DNA of 64,000 nucleotides from Batrachochytrium dendrobatidis JAM81 (Eukaryota; Chytridiomycota; Chytridiomycetes; Rhizophydiales): assembly GCF_000203795.2 (NCBI RefSeq), contig NW_006281107.1, positions 382,965 through 446,964 of the forward strand. Reading direction: 5' to 3'. Numbering within the stretch: position 1 is the first letter of the stretch; every line of letters begins with the position of its first letter. Shown in pieces: positions 22,583-35,084 of this stretch. The translations under genes were made by a program, and so were the position numbers. The notes beneath the pieces were generated by a model that did not search any database, was not told the origin of the DNA, and saw only the letters and a program-made list of their open reading frames with translations.

Positions 22583-25500
22583 TCACATCAATAACGCATC
22601 AATCTCATCATCGTTCAATGCAGCCAGATCATCATTGGCTGTTGTACTGTTTCCAATTGAACTAAAATCTTCAAAATCCATGTCACCACGAAGTGATCCT
22701 GTGCCAGTGGTGTTGACATCTAGACTAAGGTGACTCAGACTGTCGGAAAGACCATCAGGTCTATCGTCAGTAGCAATACCGGTGAGATGTGTTTTACCCA
22801 GCAGCGTTGGGTGAGGTGGATGTGATGCCTATTGAACCATGCAATAAAAAAGACATAAAATAGAAATAGATTAGTAACCCAATGCAAAATACACAGTCCA
22901 TATCCATTCATTTACCTCAAACGACACATTCGATGTCTTTGATTGATTCGAAACAAAAGAGCCAGATTGACTGTGTTGCTGAGGTTGCATGACACTTGGC
23001 TGTGAAAAAGAGGCAGCATTAGACACTGAAGCAGGAGATGTTTGTGCAGCGCGAATGGGCGAAATCATCCGATTCGGCGATGGCGTACGACGAGCTGGTG
23101 ATGCAGAACGAACAGGTGATATAAGCGCAGCTTGACTACCATTTACATCAGATTTGGCTAAAGTGGAAGTAGATGCATAGGGATCATTTAGACTGGTATT
23201 GCTTCGCATGCTCTGTGCACTCTGCGAACCAAGTCCATCAGGAGATGTTAAAGCTGATGGCTGCTGCTGACTCAGTTCTGGCGGAATTCCATTGGGATAT
23301 CGCTCTTTGATTTCTAAATTCAAAACAACCCATTGTAAATACATATTTAAATCAATGCTAGATAGAACTGCAGTGTGGCAATAAAAACAAACTATTCAAC
23401 TTACGGCCAATCACATCCCAGTCCAGCGAATCCTTCCATTCAACATACTCTCCAGCCGAAACAAGTCCACGATCACGACGACGCTTAAAACCCATTTCCG
23501 CAGTCAAGCCATATTCAAAATCAGAAAAGAGATTTGGATAGCGAGTGGGTTCGGCAAGTGCTTCAGCCGACTTGTGTTTACCCTGACTTTCCAAAGATGC
23601 TTTCCACAACGCAACAACACGATTGATCTGGCTAGGTGCATAGGTGCGCGCAAATAATGCTGCTTCAGGAATACGACCAGTATGGATCAAAAGATCAACA
23701 CATTGCTCGGTCTGACCAAGCAAAAGAAAGCATACGAATGCAATATTGTTGGATCCAGCTTCAACTGAGTATTTCAATTCAATATGAAAACAATCACACA
23801 ACAGTGTTAGTTTCGACGACAGTACAGCAGTTATTGTCCACATTCAATGATCCAACAAAAGATATATATTGATCTGATACTCGACACACTTACCCGCCAT
23901 GGTGGCCAACTCTGCCAATCCTGTTGCATTACCAGATGTCTGATAAATCATTAATAAACCTTCAAAATCCCGAGCACGATGCAAGCATTCTTCTGCCAGT
24001 CCAAACTAGCAAGCATGATGGATTTCCATAAATTAAATTTGACATATACAGTAAATGTTAAATGTGATGTTCAATCCAGTGCACTAAGTTTTCACTAGAT
24101 ATACTTACTTTCCATGCAGAAAGCGCAGCATCGCCAATGGTCTTCCACTTTTGATCATGCGCGGCTGTCTTGGCAATCTCGTACGCAATATCAAGGTGTC
24201 CAAGTTGGACTGCCAATTCAAATTTGTGCTCCGTATCGGTCGAAACGTGAAGGGCCTCTTCTTTAAGCCCACGACCTTCAAGGAAGCGAGCAATACGATT
24301 GTGCTGGTCAACAGGAACTGATGGTAGCACACGAGCAGCATGCTCCATGTCGTTTCTGATCACTGCAGTTTGATATTCAATCAACGAAAGTGGCAATGAA
24401 TAGCTCATGACAGCAAGGTTCTTGTCGCAAATATAGATGCGGTTGTCACGAGGAATATAACCGAGGAGGTACATGTTGTTATCAAAATGTGACAGTGTAG
24501 CCACTTGTCCTCCAACAACATAGTTGAGTCGGTTTGCTACGTTGGTGTAGATGAAACAATCACCGACCCAGCAGCCAGTCCGAACACTCTCGGAAATCTC
24601 AGTAACGAATTCAAAGGCAGCTTCAAATCCATCCTCTTGAACCTGAGCGCCGCTTTCAATGTGGGCTTGATAGGCAGATCGGTTAAATCTGAGAACATAA
24701 AACGACTCTTCACTGGCAATGGCTACAAGATCAGACTCTGACCAAAGCACATTACGGACAGCAGCGTCCACACGACGGACTGGAAGTGCAGTTTCCCAGT
24801 CATAAAAGATTAAAAACGAGCTACTACGCACACCCAATAATGCACCGCCAAAAATAGCTTCAGCTCCATAACTGGGTCGGATGCTTACGGGTTTTTCCTT
24901 GAATGATTTGAATAGTCTGACGCTAGATGATGACTCGCGAATAGCATATTCATTGGAATCCATGGCCCATACAAACTCGAGTGCCTGTCCAAAGCTTTTA
25001 TTGCGCCATGCAAGAGCCGTATATATGATATATTCACCATCACCGCATACAACCACAAATCTAAGTGTATTGTCATGATATTTCAGGTGTAGAGTAATGC
25101 ATTAGTGTCTGCCATGTGTTTCCAAAGCACATGCAAAAGCTGAAGATCAAGACAGTGCACAACAGGTTCGAAATACATACCGGCCATTCGGACTATGCTG
25201 AAGTGTCTGTGGGTAAATTTCACAGCTACCAAGATCCTTGACAGGAAGAATCACCTGCTCGCCATCTTCAAGATGAACCTCTTCGCCAGATGCCTTGATA
25301 TTGGAGGTCTGAATCTCAGAATGGCGAGCCCAAATGATTTTTCCACTGGCATCCATACTAACAGCTGGTTCTTCACGACCCAGCTTAATGGCAATTGTGC
25401 CTTCATCGTAACCAAATGCAAGATCGTTACTGCCCTTGAGGTAGGCAACTGCCCATACACGCTCCATGCCGTAGTTGAGAGTGTTTTCTAAACGATACGT

Positions 25501-26956
25501 GTTTGCATGCCAGATACGCACAGTGCCTATTTGAATGAAGATGTCAATTAAATGTCAGCAACAAGTAAATATTTCTTAACACAGTTTGATCCAACTATTC
25601 AGTATGCTATTGAAACCCATGCACTTACCGTCTTCACTACCACTGACAATAATAGGAAGTTCGGGGTGGAAACACACGATAGAAACATTGTTGGTATGTC
25701 CATCAAGGGTCTGCACGCAAGACTTGTTCTGATAGTCCCAAATTTTGACAGTTCTGTTTGATCATGTTGATACCAGGATTAAATACCGATTTGGATTGTA
25801 TTCAAATGTAAATTAGATCTACAAACTAGACGTTCACAATAAATCCATGCAAATTATACTGTACTTGTCATCGGCTCCAGAGACAAGATATGGTTTGTCA
25901 CTTCCATGATAGTAGTCAAGACAATTGACACCGCTCTTGTGCCCGTCCAATGTATAATTTGGAACGCGAGATCCAAGCGACCATATCTTTATTGTGCGAT
26001 CCATGGAAGCACTAGCAAAAGTGTTGCTATCTTTGGGGTTGAATGCCACATGCATAACTAAATCCGTATGTCCCTCAAAGGTCTATAATAAAGAATTGGC
26101 ATACATGAGTGATGTAAAACAAGACCTATAGATGTGTAGTAGCAGCAAAAGATTAAACCCCAATTGTTAATATACCATAATGTTGCGCCAGCCTTTTTCC
26201 CAATCCCAAAGTTTGATAAAATAGTCATCTGAAGCAGATATGAGATATGGTAAAGTGTGATGCACAGCAATCATTCGAATGAAATCAGCGTGTGCATCAA
26301 ACGAGATGACTCGTTCATGGGTGTTGTAGTTGAATACTCGAATTTGCATATCGTCAGAACCAGTAACAATCCATGATTTCCTAGCAATAAACTTGGCGGT
26401 ACGAACTATAGTTTAACAATTGGATTGAAAACATAAGTCATTTTGAAATCAAAGAGTGGTTATGCAAGACAGAATCTAGTAGAATTCAACAAGACAAGAT
26501 CTAGAGGAATTCAACAAGACAGCATTACCTGGGAGTTCAGACACTTCGAATGTCTTGACAAGAGCCTAAACCATGTTGAATAGTAATGATAGTATTAGAC
26601 AAGACCACAAACATGAGCAGATGAATGACTTGCCTGTGTTTCATAGTTCCAAATATGAACAGAGCCATTGTAAAGCGCAACCAGAAGCCAAGGTTCAGTT
26701 GGGTGATAATCCACGGCCTTGACTCGGTCTGAGCGATTGGATAGTTTTCTCTTTAATAAGAGGATTGTATAGTTGATTAATTGTCAATGGAATGGATGGA
26801 ATGAATAGAATGAATCTTTATTCTGCTAGTGTTTACCTTGATATCGAGTCTGAGAGGCTAATGTTTAAACCATTAATAAGATGAGTTGAATGCAGTTGAT
26901 GTTATATAAAACAATGTATTCATTAGTACACTTGATGATGACAAGATACGCACCAT
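22583..26956 (-). CDS. SEC27: Coatomer subunit beta' (beta'-COP)
   Basis: Beta'-COP of the COPI coat, acting in Golgi-to-ER retrograde transport. The order matches the family: N-terminal WD40 propeller ([73 protein letters not shown]), second propeller ([38 protein letters not shown]) and alpha-solenoid ([39 protein letters not shown]). A fungal-specific disordered Ser/Pro tail ends in an acidic EIDALLM. More than ten introns. The first coding exon is only the ATG (26954-26956), followed by a 21-bp exon at 26837-26857 encoding PLRLDIK. The intron 26566-26633 is GC-AG. Frame and homology support all of these, since human beta'-COP begins MPLRLDIK. Confidence 0.93.
26465..26526. repeat. 25-bp tandem repeat in a SEC27 intron
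   Basis: About 2.5 units of 25 bp (26465-26489, 26490-26514, partial after that) sharing the CAAGACA and GAATTCAA blocks, lying next to the donor of a SEC27 intron. Probably neutral. Confidence 0.7.
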
Positions 26957-27116
26957 ATTCAAGACAATAACACTATCAGAAAAGTTTACTGCTGATAAAC
27001 TGTTAAAATCAATTCCAAAAAACACTTTTAATTTGTTGGCATTTCCACCAGTGAATGCAAACTTTAATGATTCTATATCAGGAAAACTCTAATGAAAACA
27101 AGTCAAATGGAGACTT

Positions 27117-30100
27117 TCATCTCTCTTTAAATCTATCGATATTCTGGCCATCGGAAGCCAAGGGAGCAGAGAGAGGAGGTGATATTTCAACACTCTCAAT
27201 TGGGCGTAAAGTAATAGGAGGATAAGCATGTGAGACATCTACAGCTGCAGAATCAGAATAGATCTTATCAGTGTGATGTCCCGTATTGGACACGGGAGTT
27301 TGTGGAGAAGTTGCTATAACAGATGATGAAATAGCACCAGAACGAGATGTTGCTTCACCAATACTAGGAATCGTAAGTCCAATTGGACGATCCGTAAACA
27401 GCGAAAGACCTGATCGAAATCCTCCTCCTATAGCATTTCGTTTTGAACCTCGTGGAGACAGTATACGCATAGCAATAGATGATGCTGAGCTACTTCCTCC
27501 ACCTGAACTAGTCGTTGTAAACGTCTGTTGAGGAAAAAGAATCTGAGCCGAGAGATTTGGTGATGATGTTGCATTGACTGCATTAGGAAGGTGTTGTACA
27601 GGGTTAGGAGGAGTCAAGGGTATGCTTGATTGAGATCGAGATGAATCAAAAGAAGCACCCAGATCTGGCAATCTACTCTGCAGTTGTTGTGGTAAATGGG
27701 GTGTCGCTGATGCAATTGGACCAAGACTGTTGGCTGGACTTGGTGTCGTAGATGGAGGTGAAACTGTGTTGGCTGCAATCAATCCACTGCAGAATCGCTC
27801 TCGACTATGATCTAAACCCTCACGCATGATGCCCACAGGTGTCCAGCACTCTAGGGCTTCAAACAGCGGATTAACAATAAACTCAATAAAACCTTGTTGG
27901 CTCGATGTCGGATTTGTAGCATTGGGTGCGTTTCTATTGCAATACGGAGAAAAGGGAAGTCCTAATGCACTCTCTCGATCTCCTTGGTTGAAAAACTCTT
28001 CTGTAATACGTGTAATCCATTCTTGATAGAGTGGCCAGGCTTTGGTAGGATTGGACACATCTGCACACTTCATCAGCATTTGCATCAATGTGAGTCGATC
28101 CTCTTGGCTTCCAACAGGATCAAAGTTGCTTCCTGTTACCACCTGATGTTGACACAAATTAACAGTACGTTACGACATTCCAAAAATATTAGTACACGTC
28201 TTTCCAGTCTAGTATAAACCATTCAAATGCATTTACCTTTTTCTTAAACGTCGTCAATAAAGAGAAATGCTGAGTAAGATCGGTAGCCAGTACCATCTCA
28301 ACAACATTGGCTCTAAACAATTTATACGGTTTGCGATCCAGAGACTCCAAAAAGTGGTTCTTTGGTTGAATCAGCACATTAAACGCTGCAGAACAATGAT
28401 GGTTTTCAAGAATAGATTTGTCATTGTACAACATGGCAAGTCGGTCATTTGTCTGTATCAAAAAGTTGTTACTAACGCCAGGATGATCATAGTCGTGAAT
28501 TAAAGCAGCTAAATACATGGCCAAAATCTCTAGATCGGAAAAGCTCCCCGTAATACGCTCAAGTCGGGACAGGTGTCTAATGGAATGCAAGACGTCGGAT
28601 GCATGAATAGAGTTGTGGTCTATTGCAATACATGTCAGATTAAAACTCAATTTATAACCAATTTTCAAAATCACTTAAAAAACTGCTGTTTGAAAAGTAT
28701 ACTTACATGCAAGATTATGATCGTATCCAGCTTCCACAGCAGTAATGAATCTCAAAAACTTATCCTCGGGTAACTGAAGACGAGCCAACAAGCCAGATTC
28801 TACAATCAAATGATGCGACAGGAAAAACAGTGGTCGATTCATTGACGCATCGGCAAGATCGAATATGGGGAAATTGAAATCATCCACTTGATATAGAATA
28901 AAACGGATTTCGTCATTCATGAGTTTTTGAACATCGGTGTCGTCTAGATCTACTGACAAAGTCAGAGAATCCTGCATGCCATGGGAAAAGCCTTCCTTGT
29001 CATAATTAAAGTCGACTCCATTATACATGCTGTCGCTCGAATTGGATGAGAAATCTTGCTCATAACCCTTTCCTTCTAAAGCCCGGTGAGATGTTGGAGA
29101 AAACAAAGCAATCTTGACAGAGTCTGTAGCGTGACTTGGCTCAATAGGATTTTTATGATCGTCGTTATCTGAATTGCTAAATGGTACATCAATCACTGCA
29201 TCGTGACCAGAACTAGAACCGTGTGATACAGTGTTTGTTCGGTGGTCTCGATGTGACATGTGTGAGGTTCGATTGCGTCGTTGTTTTGAATGAAATCGAG
29301 CAGATCCAGGAGCGACAGTTTTGTTGGACAATCCGTTTTCTGGTGATTGAAATGAGTCGATTGACAAAGCAGATGAGGAACTGTTTGTATTGGTAATCTT
29401 TTTTGCTGCAATCTCATTAAACAGCCATTTCTATAATACAAATTTAAAGAGAAATAGGATGAATACATACTTTAAATGACAACATCAGTCAACACAAACA
29501 AATTACCTCTTGCTCATCATCCACGTGCACATCACCACGCCTGACTTGTTGGTACAAATCTGGAGTCATCAAATTACTAGATGTGAGACAAGCTAATATG
29601 ATATGCAGCAAGCGGATTTGCTCTGTATTGATATGAGAGCATAGCAATGCCTTGACACCCATGATAGCCTTTTCCAACGGAGAGTCCAAATCTGCTATGC
29701 CAGACTCATACGACGATAGCAGTCCTCGAAGTTGCTTGTGTAGTTTAGCATTCACACTGATGAATTGAATGTCACTCAAATACTGTAAGCGATGGTTTCG
29801 TTCATTGACATAGGACATGGCAAGAATTACAATTGTTGCAAGAATAACGGAGACTGCCGACCATGCAAATATCACTCGATTTCGCAGCACAACGTTGGCT
29901 AATGCGTCTCGGATGATGTCAGGTGAAGATGCATCTAAATGCGACATGGCGTCGTGTGCTATTTTAAACTCTTGTACGTAGGCAATACTCGAGACGCTGA
30001 ACCAAAATATTATAGAAAGTGTCGTCATGACAAAGGTGTAGATGAATCGCACCTTGAAAAAAAATACAGTAATGAACAGAGTGGTGATGAAGAAAGGAGC

Positions 30101-31882
30101 CGTCACAGCATCGTATAGCTTTCCAGAGATAAAAAACCTACTACATATTAAGCTTCCAGTAATGGAGCCCATATACAGTGCAGACAACAAATGAATGAAT
30201 CTAGCTAAATGAGTGGGATGAAGCCAAAAAGACAAGCATGCAATCAAAGTCAGCGGTATAAATCCACCCAGCACCATGATCAAGATATCTGCAAGAGGAG
30301 TAGAGATTCCAGCTGGCTCGGAAAAGGCTTTAAAAAATACAATCTCAAAAATAATAATAAAGACAATGCCAATAATGGCCATGAATCTCCAGTTGTGAAT
30401 GTTTTGTTCAATGAAAAATAAGCTGTATCGAGTTTCATCTTCGGGTTCCTTGAAAGCAAGCGTGAATTTAGACAGCGCGGATCGTTTGAGTGCTACCAGA
30501 AGATGTGCACCGAGAGCATCATGCATACGCTCGTGAGCATCCAGAGTTTTTTGTGGATTTAGCGATCCACCCAACGAGACAGAGGACTCGGCAGAAGCAG
30601 ATCGTTTACGCAAATCATCCAAAATGGAAGGTCTTCGCTTTTTGGATCTGCGTCCAAAACTGTTTGGAGTCGAGTTTTCGGTTGTAGTTTTAAATCCGCC
30701 CTGAGTAGAGGCCAGCTCACCACCAAACGCCAAAGAGTCTACATCACCATTAGAGGGTTTGTTTGACGATATACCAGTGTATGAAGCGACGGGAGTAGCA
30801 GATTTATGAGCAGTATGTGGATGGTGAGCCAAGGGCATAAATGCAATGGCAGGAACCGATGCAGCTCTCTGTCGCCTAGGGAGTTGATTTAGATTTAGGA
30901 AAGTACCAGATGAAGGAGTAGAAAGAAGTGGTTTAGCGGGAGTTCCAGGTAGCGATGATGAAGCGAATTGAGAGTGATGTATATTTGAAGTGGTGTTGGA
31001 GTCTGTATTGGATGGATTGTATTTTGTGATAAAAGCATGAGGTGATGGTGCAGAATTAGTCATAGCGCCAGACTGCATAGTAACACTAGGGCGTCCATTT
31101 TTAGGTAGATAAGATTGCGGGTTCAAATCGGGAACCATTGAAGTCAATGGAGACTGATTTCTAGAATCAGAATGGGATCTTCGCAACGACCAAGAAGATG
31201 GTAACTGATTATAATGATTAGTAGAGATAGTGGCAGTGCCGAGCGACGTAGCGGGAATTGAATTTGTAGTGACAAAAGTGGCGTTGGGTGTGAAAGGATT
31301 TACATTAGTTGAAGAGTCAAAAGGCAGTTGGTCCTCTGCAGTAGTGCTGGAAGCATTGGAAGTGAGATACCGTTTGAGAGGCAATCGCAGCAAGTGCTTC
31401 ACATGCAATCCAGTCTTTACAGGGTTTTGATTGCGAGTGTTGGTGTGATTTAGTTCTGCATTAGCAGTTTGGTCGGGCAGCATGGCTATTGGCTGTAACA
31501 TGAGTTGTTGTTTCTGAATGATTAACTGCTGCTGTATCTGAAGCTGTTGGTTCTGAGAGTGCACCAATCCTCTCCTGGCAGACCACGAAGGCAATCCCGA
31601 AGTGCCGTAAATGGGAGAAGGTGGAAACATGAGCATAGGAGCAGATGGACGTCGTTCTCGAATGGCTCTTGGTGCTCTTGGTACAGGCAACACTTGAAGA
31701 ATAGGACGAGCATCAGGAGCAGACTGTAAAGATGACTGGTCTTCAAGATTCAGTAGTGTCTGTGTAGCATTAGTAGCAGACAATGGCTGCTGACCAGACT
31801 CGACACAAGATAAAACAGAATCCATTTCTACAGTGTCGGTCGTATTAGGATGTTCCAGTAATGGCGGTAATAATGGATCCAT
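27117..31882 (-). CDS. Membrane-anchored 3',5'-cyclic nucleotide phosphodiesterase (class I)
   Basis: About 1,500 aa in four exons (about 29507-31882, 28704-29430, 28238-28663, 27117-28142). Residues 1-490 are disordered and Ser/Gln-rich. Residues about 495-690 contain six hydrophobic segments, from WRFMAIIGIVFIIIFEIV to FAWSAVSVILATIVILAMSY. A cytosolic linker leads to the PDEase I catalytic domain: YHNSIHASDVLHS, the metal-binding LIHDYDHPG, ENHHCSAAF, CADVSNPTKAW and the nucleotide-binding glutamine in SQQGFIEFIVNPLF. All key HD-domain residues are visible, so it should be active on cAMP or cGMP. The ATG at 31880-31882 is preferred to an upstream GTG. A six-TM anchor on a fungal phosphodiesterase is unusual. 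It is transcribed toward SEC27, ending 160 bp before it. Confidence 0.88.
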
Positions 31883-32074
31883 CCTCCCTATCAGCAAGTT
31901 GGCCAACTTCACTCGAGTTGCTCCTCATCAAAACAATGTCAAATCACGTGGAATATGGGGTGGATTTCAATTTTTTTATTATTGGTACCGCTTTTCATTG
32001 GTCAACTTCAGAGTTTAGCACTATTATAACAAGGATTAGTCAGTGTCTTGATATCTACTCATGTCTTGGATTAC

Positions 32075-34494
32075 TTACATAATGGCCTTGGTAAAGTCTG
32101 TGGTGCTGCTGGTTCCACCAATGTCTGGTGTCAGCACATGACCTTCTTTGATCACCGCCAGTAATGCTGCCGAGATACGATCAGCCTGCTCATCTAATCC
32201 AAGATGACGAAGCATGTGCACAGATGACATCAACATAGCTGTTGGATTGGCTGTATTGTGTCCCATAATGTCCTTGCCTACATGACGACATCCTGGTTCA
32301 AACACTGCATAGTGACGTCCAATGCTAGCTCCCGGAACAAGTCCTGGCCCTCCAACAAGTGCTGCTCCCACATTCGACAGAATATTACCATACAGGTTAC
32401 CACACACAACAACATCAAACTGATGTGGTTTGGAAACAAGCTGCATCGATGCATTGTCTACGATCATGTCTTCCACTTCAATGCCAAAACTCTTGTATCC
32501 TTTGGCTACCTCTCGACAAGTGTTCAAAAACAGTCCGTCTCCCAGTTTCCTGTATTGATTTTGTCCCATTCATGTCTTGGTCATTTTCACTCGATTTTAA
32601 ATCATAAATATACTCACATCATCAAAAAATACTTGCGTACATGATATTGGCCTTGTGGATAATCGTCACCTTCTTGCGCTTGTTCTTTAACGCAAAATCA
32701 AATGCATAACGAGCAATGCGCTCAGTCTTGGCTCGAGTAACAACCTTGAGTGACTCGACAACACCTGGAACAGGCTATGTATAGAAAAATAAACATGTAG
32801 TGTAAATGTTTGGTTCGTTTCTGATCATTACAAATCTACTTACAGAATGCTCCTTGCCAGAGTACTCTCCTTCTGTGTTCTCACGAATAATTGCCAGGTT
32901 GACTCCCTTGTGGCGAGTAGGCCAGTTTCCAGGTATATTCTGAATCAACGAAGTAGATGCAAACACATCTAAATCTTTGCGCAAAAAGATGTTCCACGAC
33001 GTATGTCCAAGGCGAGAAACTGGAGTGTACAAGACACCTACAAAAATTCAATTTAAAAGTGTACAGTTAGAAATGCATGGCACAGCTTGACTACATCTAG
33101 CATCACTTGTCAATCTTCCACAATGCAAAAACACTGCATGTAAATGTTGTACCTTTAAGAGCGACACGGTTCTTGCGAATAGAGTCCATAGCTTGACGAA
33201 GCAGATTAGCATCCGCCTCTGTATATCCTGACAGATCAAACTGTTCCCAATTGATGGGTGCATTAACAGCTTTGAAGATTGATTTGACAGAAGTGGCCAT
33301 TTCCTGACCAACACCATCTCCTGGAATCAAAGTGACGGTATGTACACCTCCATACTCAGTGCCCGAGTTAGAGCGCTAGTTGGAAACCATACATAGTCAA
33401 AGTATTGTCAGAAAATATCTCAAATTATACAATCATGTTTAAACCAGATTAAACTACATTATTGATAAAGTCGTAAAGTTACTTGAACAGCAAGATGGAT
33501 CTACAATCACAACTGTGTCCATGCAAAATAAAACACTAGGGTGTCCATGCATAATAAACTGCCAGTTTCATGGAAAGATTTCCACCAAATGGACTGGACA
33601 ATAATGTTTTACGCCCATCAACAAGACCGATTGGGTTTCTCCTGTGATTGGCGTAAAACAACAATTACATTCCCAAAATATGCAATCTTTGCTGTCTTGA
33701 ATTGGAGCGCGAGCATATGAGATTAGGATACAACAAAGAGGAGTTTGACAACATCAAAACAGTCAACCTTGGTATCTGGTTTCAAATTTGGTAATTGTAC
33801 AGCGTTTGATTGCCGAAAAAGAAACAACCTCGGTTCAAAACTAGTTTGTGTACATCATATGATGAACGTTGTGTTTGGAACAAGAATTGGGAATATCTAT
33901 TAAAGCAATCAATTTCTAATAGAAAACGCAGCAAGCATTCAATATGGTCTATTCCGAAGCCAGAGGCAGTCGCTGCAAGATGAATACAAAACTTGTATTT
34001 TACGTGAATATGGCTATAAAATGCAACTGGATGGATGTTTTCAAGATGCAAAATAGCCATCTTGACAAGCTACACTGTTGAAACTGAATCAAAAGTCAAG
34101 CCAAGTCCACCCTATTCTACTCTCCAAGCAAGAGATTCCTTCAGTCATGCCAGGATCAAATATACAAACATGGGATACGATTGTGTAGAGTCACTAGAGC
34201 GACCTCATTCAACTTTGAAATCATGCTCAGTAGTCGTCGCATTGCTGTAAATCCATTATGCACATCCCTTAAAGTGTAGGATTCCAACAGCTGATCTATT
34301 ACAATTTCTCCCATTCGAAATCACAAAGCAATGCATGAAAAGAAAACGAACCAACTCAATCAACTCACAGGTTCTGAAAAAACCAGGCTGGTCTTGGTCT
34401 GAACAGTACCAAAGGCTCTCGTTGGTGCAGTGATGGAAGTACGCATGGCCAAAGAGGCAATACGAAGTGGCATAAACGCAGTGGTTTTGAACAT
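32075..34494 (-). CDS. IDH1: NAD-dependent isocitrate dehydrogenase subunit 1, mitochondrial
   Basis: TCA-cycle enzyme subunit of the mitochondrial matrix. Five exons with closed phases: 34369-34494, 33153-33375, 32844-33037, 32641-32774 and 32075-32549, 383 aa in all. Exon 1 encodes a basic mitochondrial presequence ([19 protein letters not shown]). The mature part shows [89 protein letters not shown] and the C-terminal [16 protein letters not shown]. The ENTEGEYSG and DNASMQ stretches fit the regulatory Idh1-type subunit. Intron 1 is 993 bp, about ten times the others, and contains MITE copy E. Confidence 0.93.
33502..34021 (+). mobile_element. MITE-like element, copy E, inside IDH1 intron 1
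   Basis: About 520 bp. The right end TTTACGTGAATATGGCTATA (from 34000) is a near-perfect family terminus. The left end near 33502 (CTACAATCAC, then ATGCAAAATAAAACAC) matches the subterminal sequence of copies A and B. It lies antisense to IDH1 within its first intron. Confidence 0.7.
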
Positions 34495-35084
34495 GGTTGT
34501 ATAGGCTGATCTGGCTATTTTCTGATGAATGAGGGCGAAAAGAATGAGAACTCGGAAAAAACTTTGTATTGCAAAAACTCGAATCCATTCGCGCTTCTAG
34601 TTCAAGGAAACAGAATTGATTTGGAATCTGATGTTAAACGAGCTGGAATGACATCAAAGTATAAAACAATTGAATTTAAACTTTTTAGTTTTCATTCTAT
34701 TTGGATGAAATAAATTACAGCACTAAATCGATTTTTAAGCAATGCACATTCTGCCGATATCAATCGATCTGTAAACTAGCTGTCGATCAAATAAAAAATT
34801 GCATTGCTTTAGATTGGTACATGAATAGTATATAGAGCACTTTAAATCTGCATAGTGTACACACTTTGAACAGTTCAAATATTTTGTATCATAATAAATG
34901 TAAAAACATTGCTAATCACCAGCAATCTATCACTTGATATATACATATTTGTATCAGAATAATTACATAAATGCTTGAATACAGAAAATATCTATTAATA
35001 AGGCATTGCCCAAAACAAAACTATCAAATAGCACAATTACAACCACCCAAATCAAAAAGTAAAATAGAAACAAATCCGATCTAA
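34495..35084. other. Intergenic region between IDH1 and SET1
   Basis: About 590 bp of AT-rich sequence holding the IDH1 promoter and the SET1 3' UTR. The open frame running from 35274 to 34963 is read-through of the last SET1 intron, not a gene. Confidence 0.4.
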
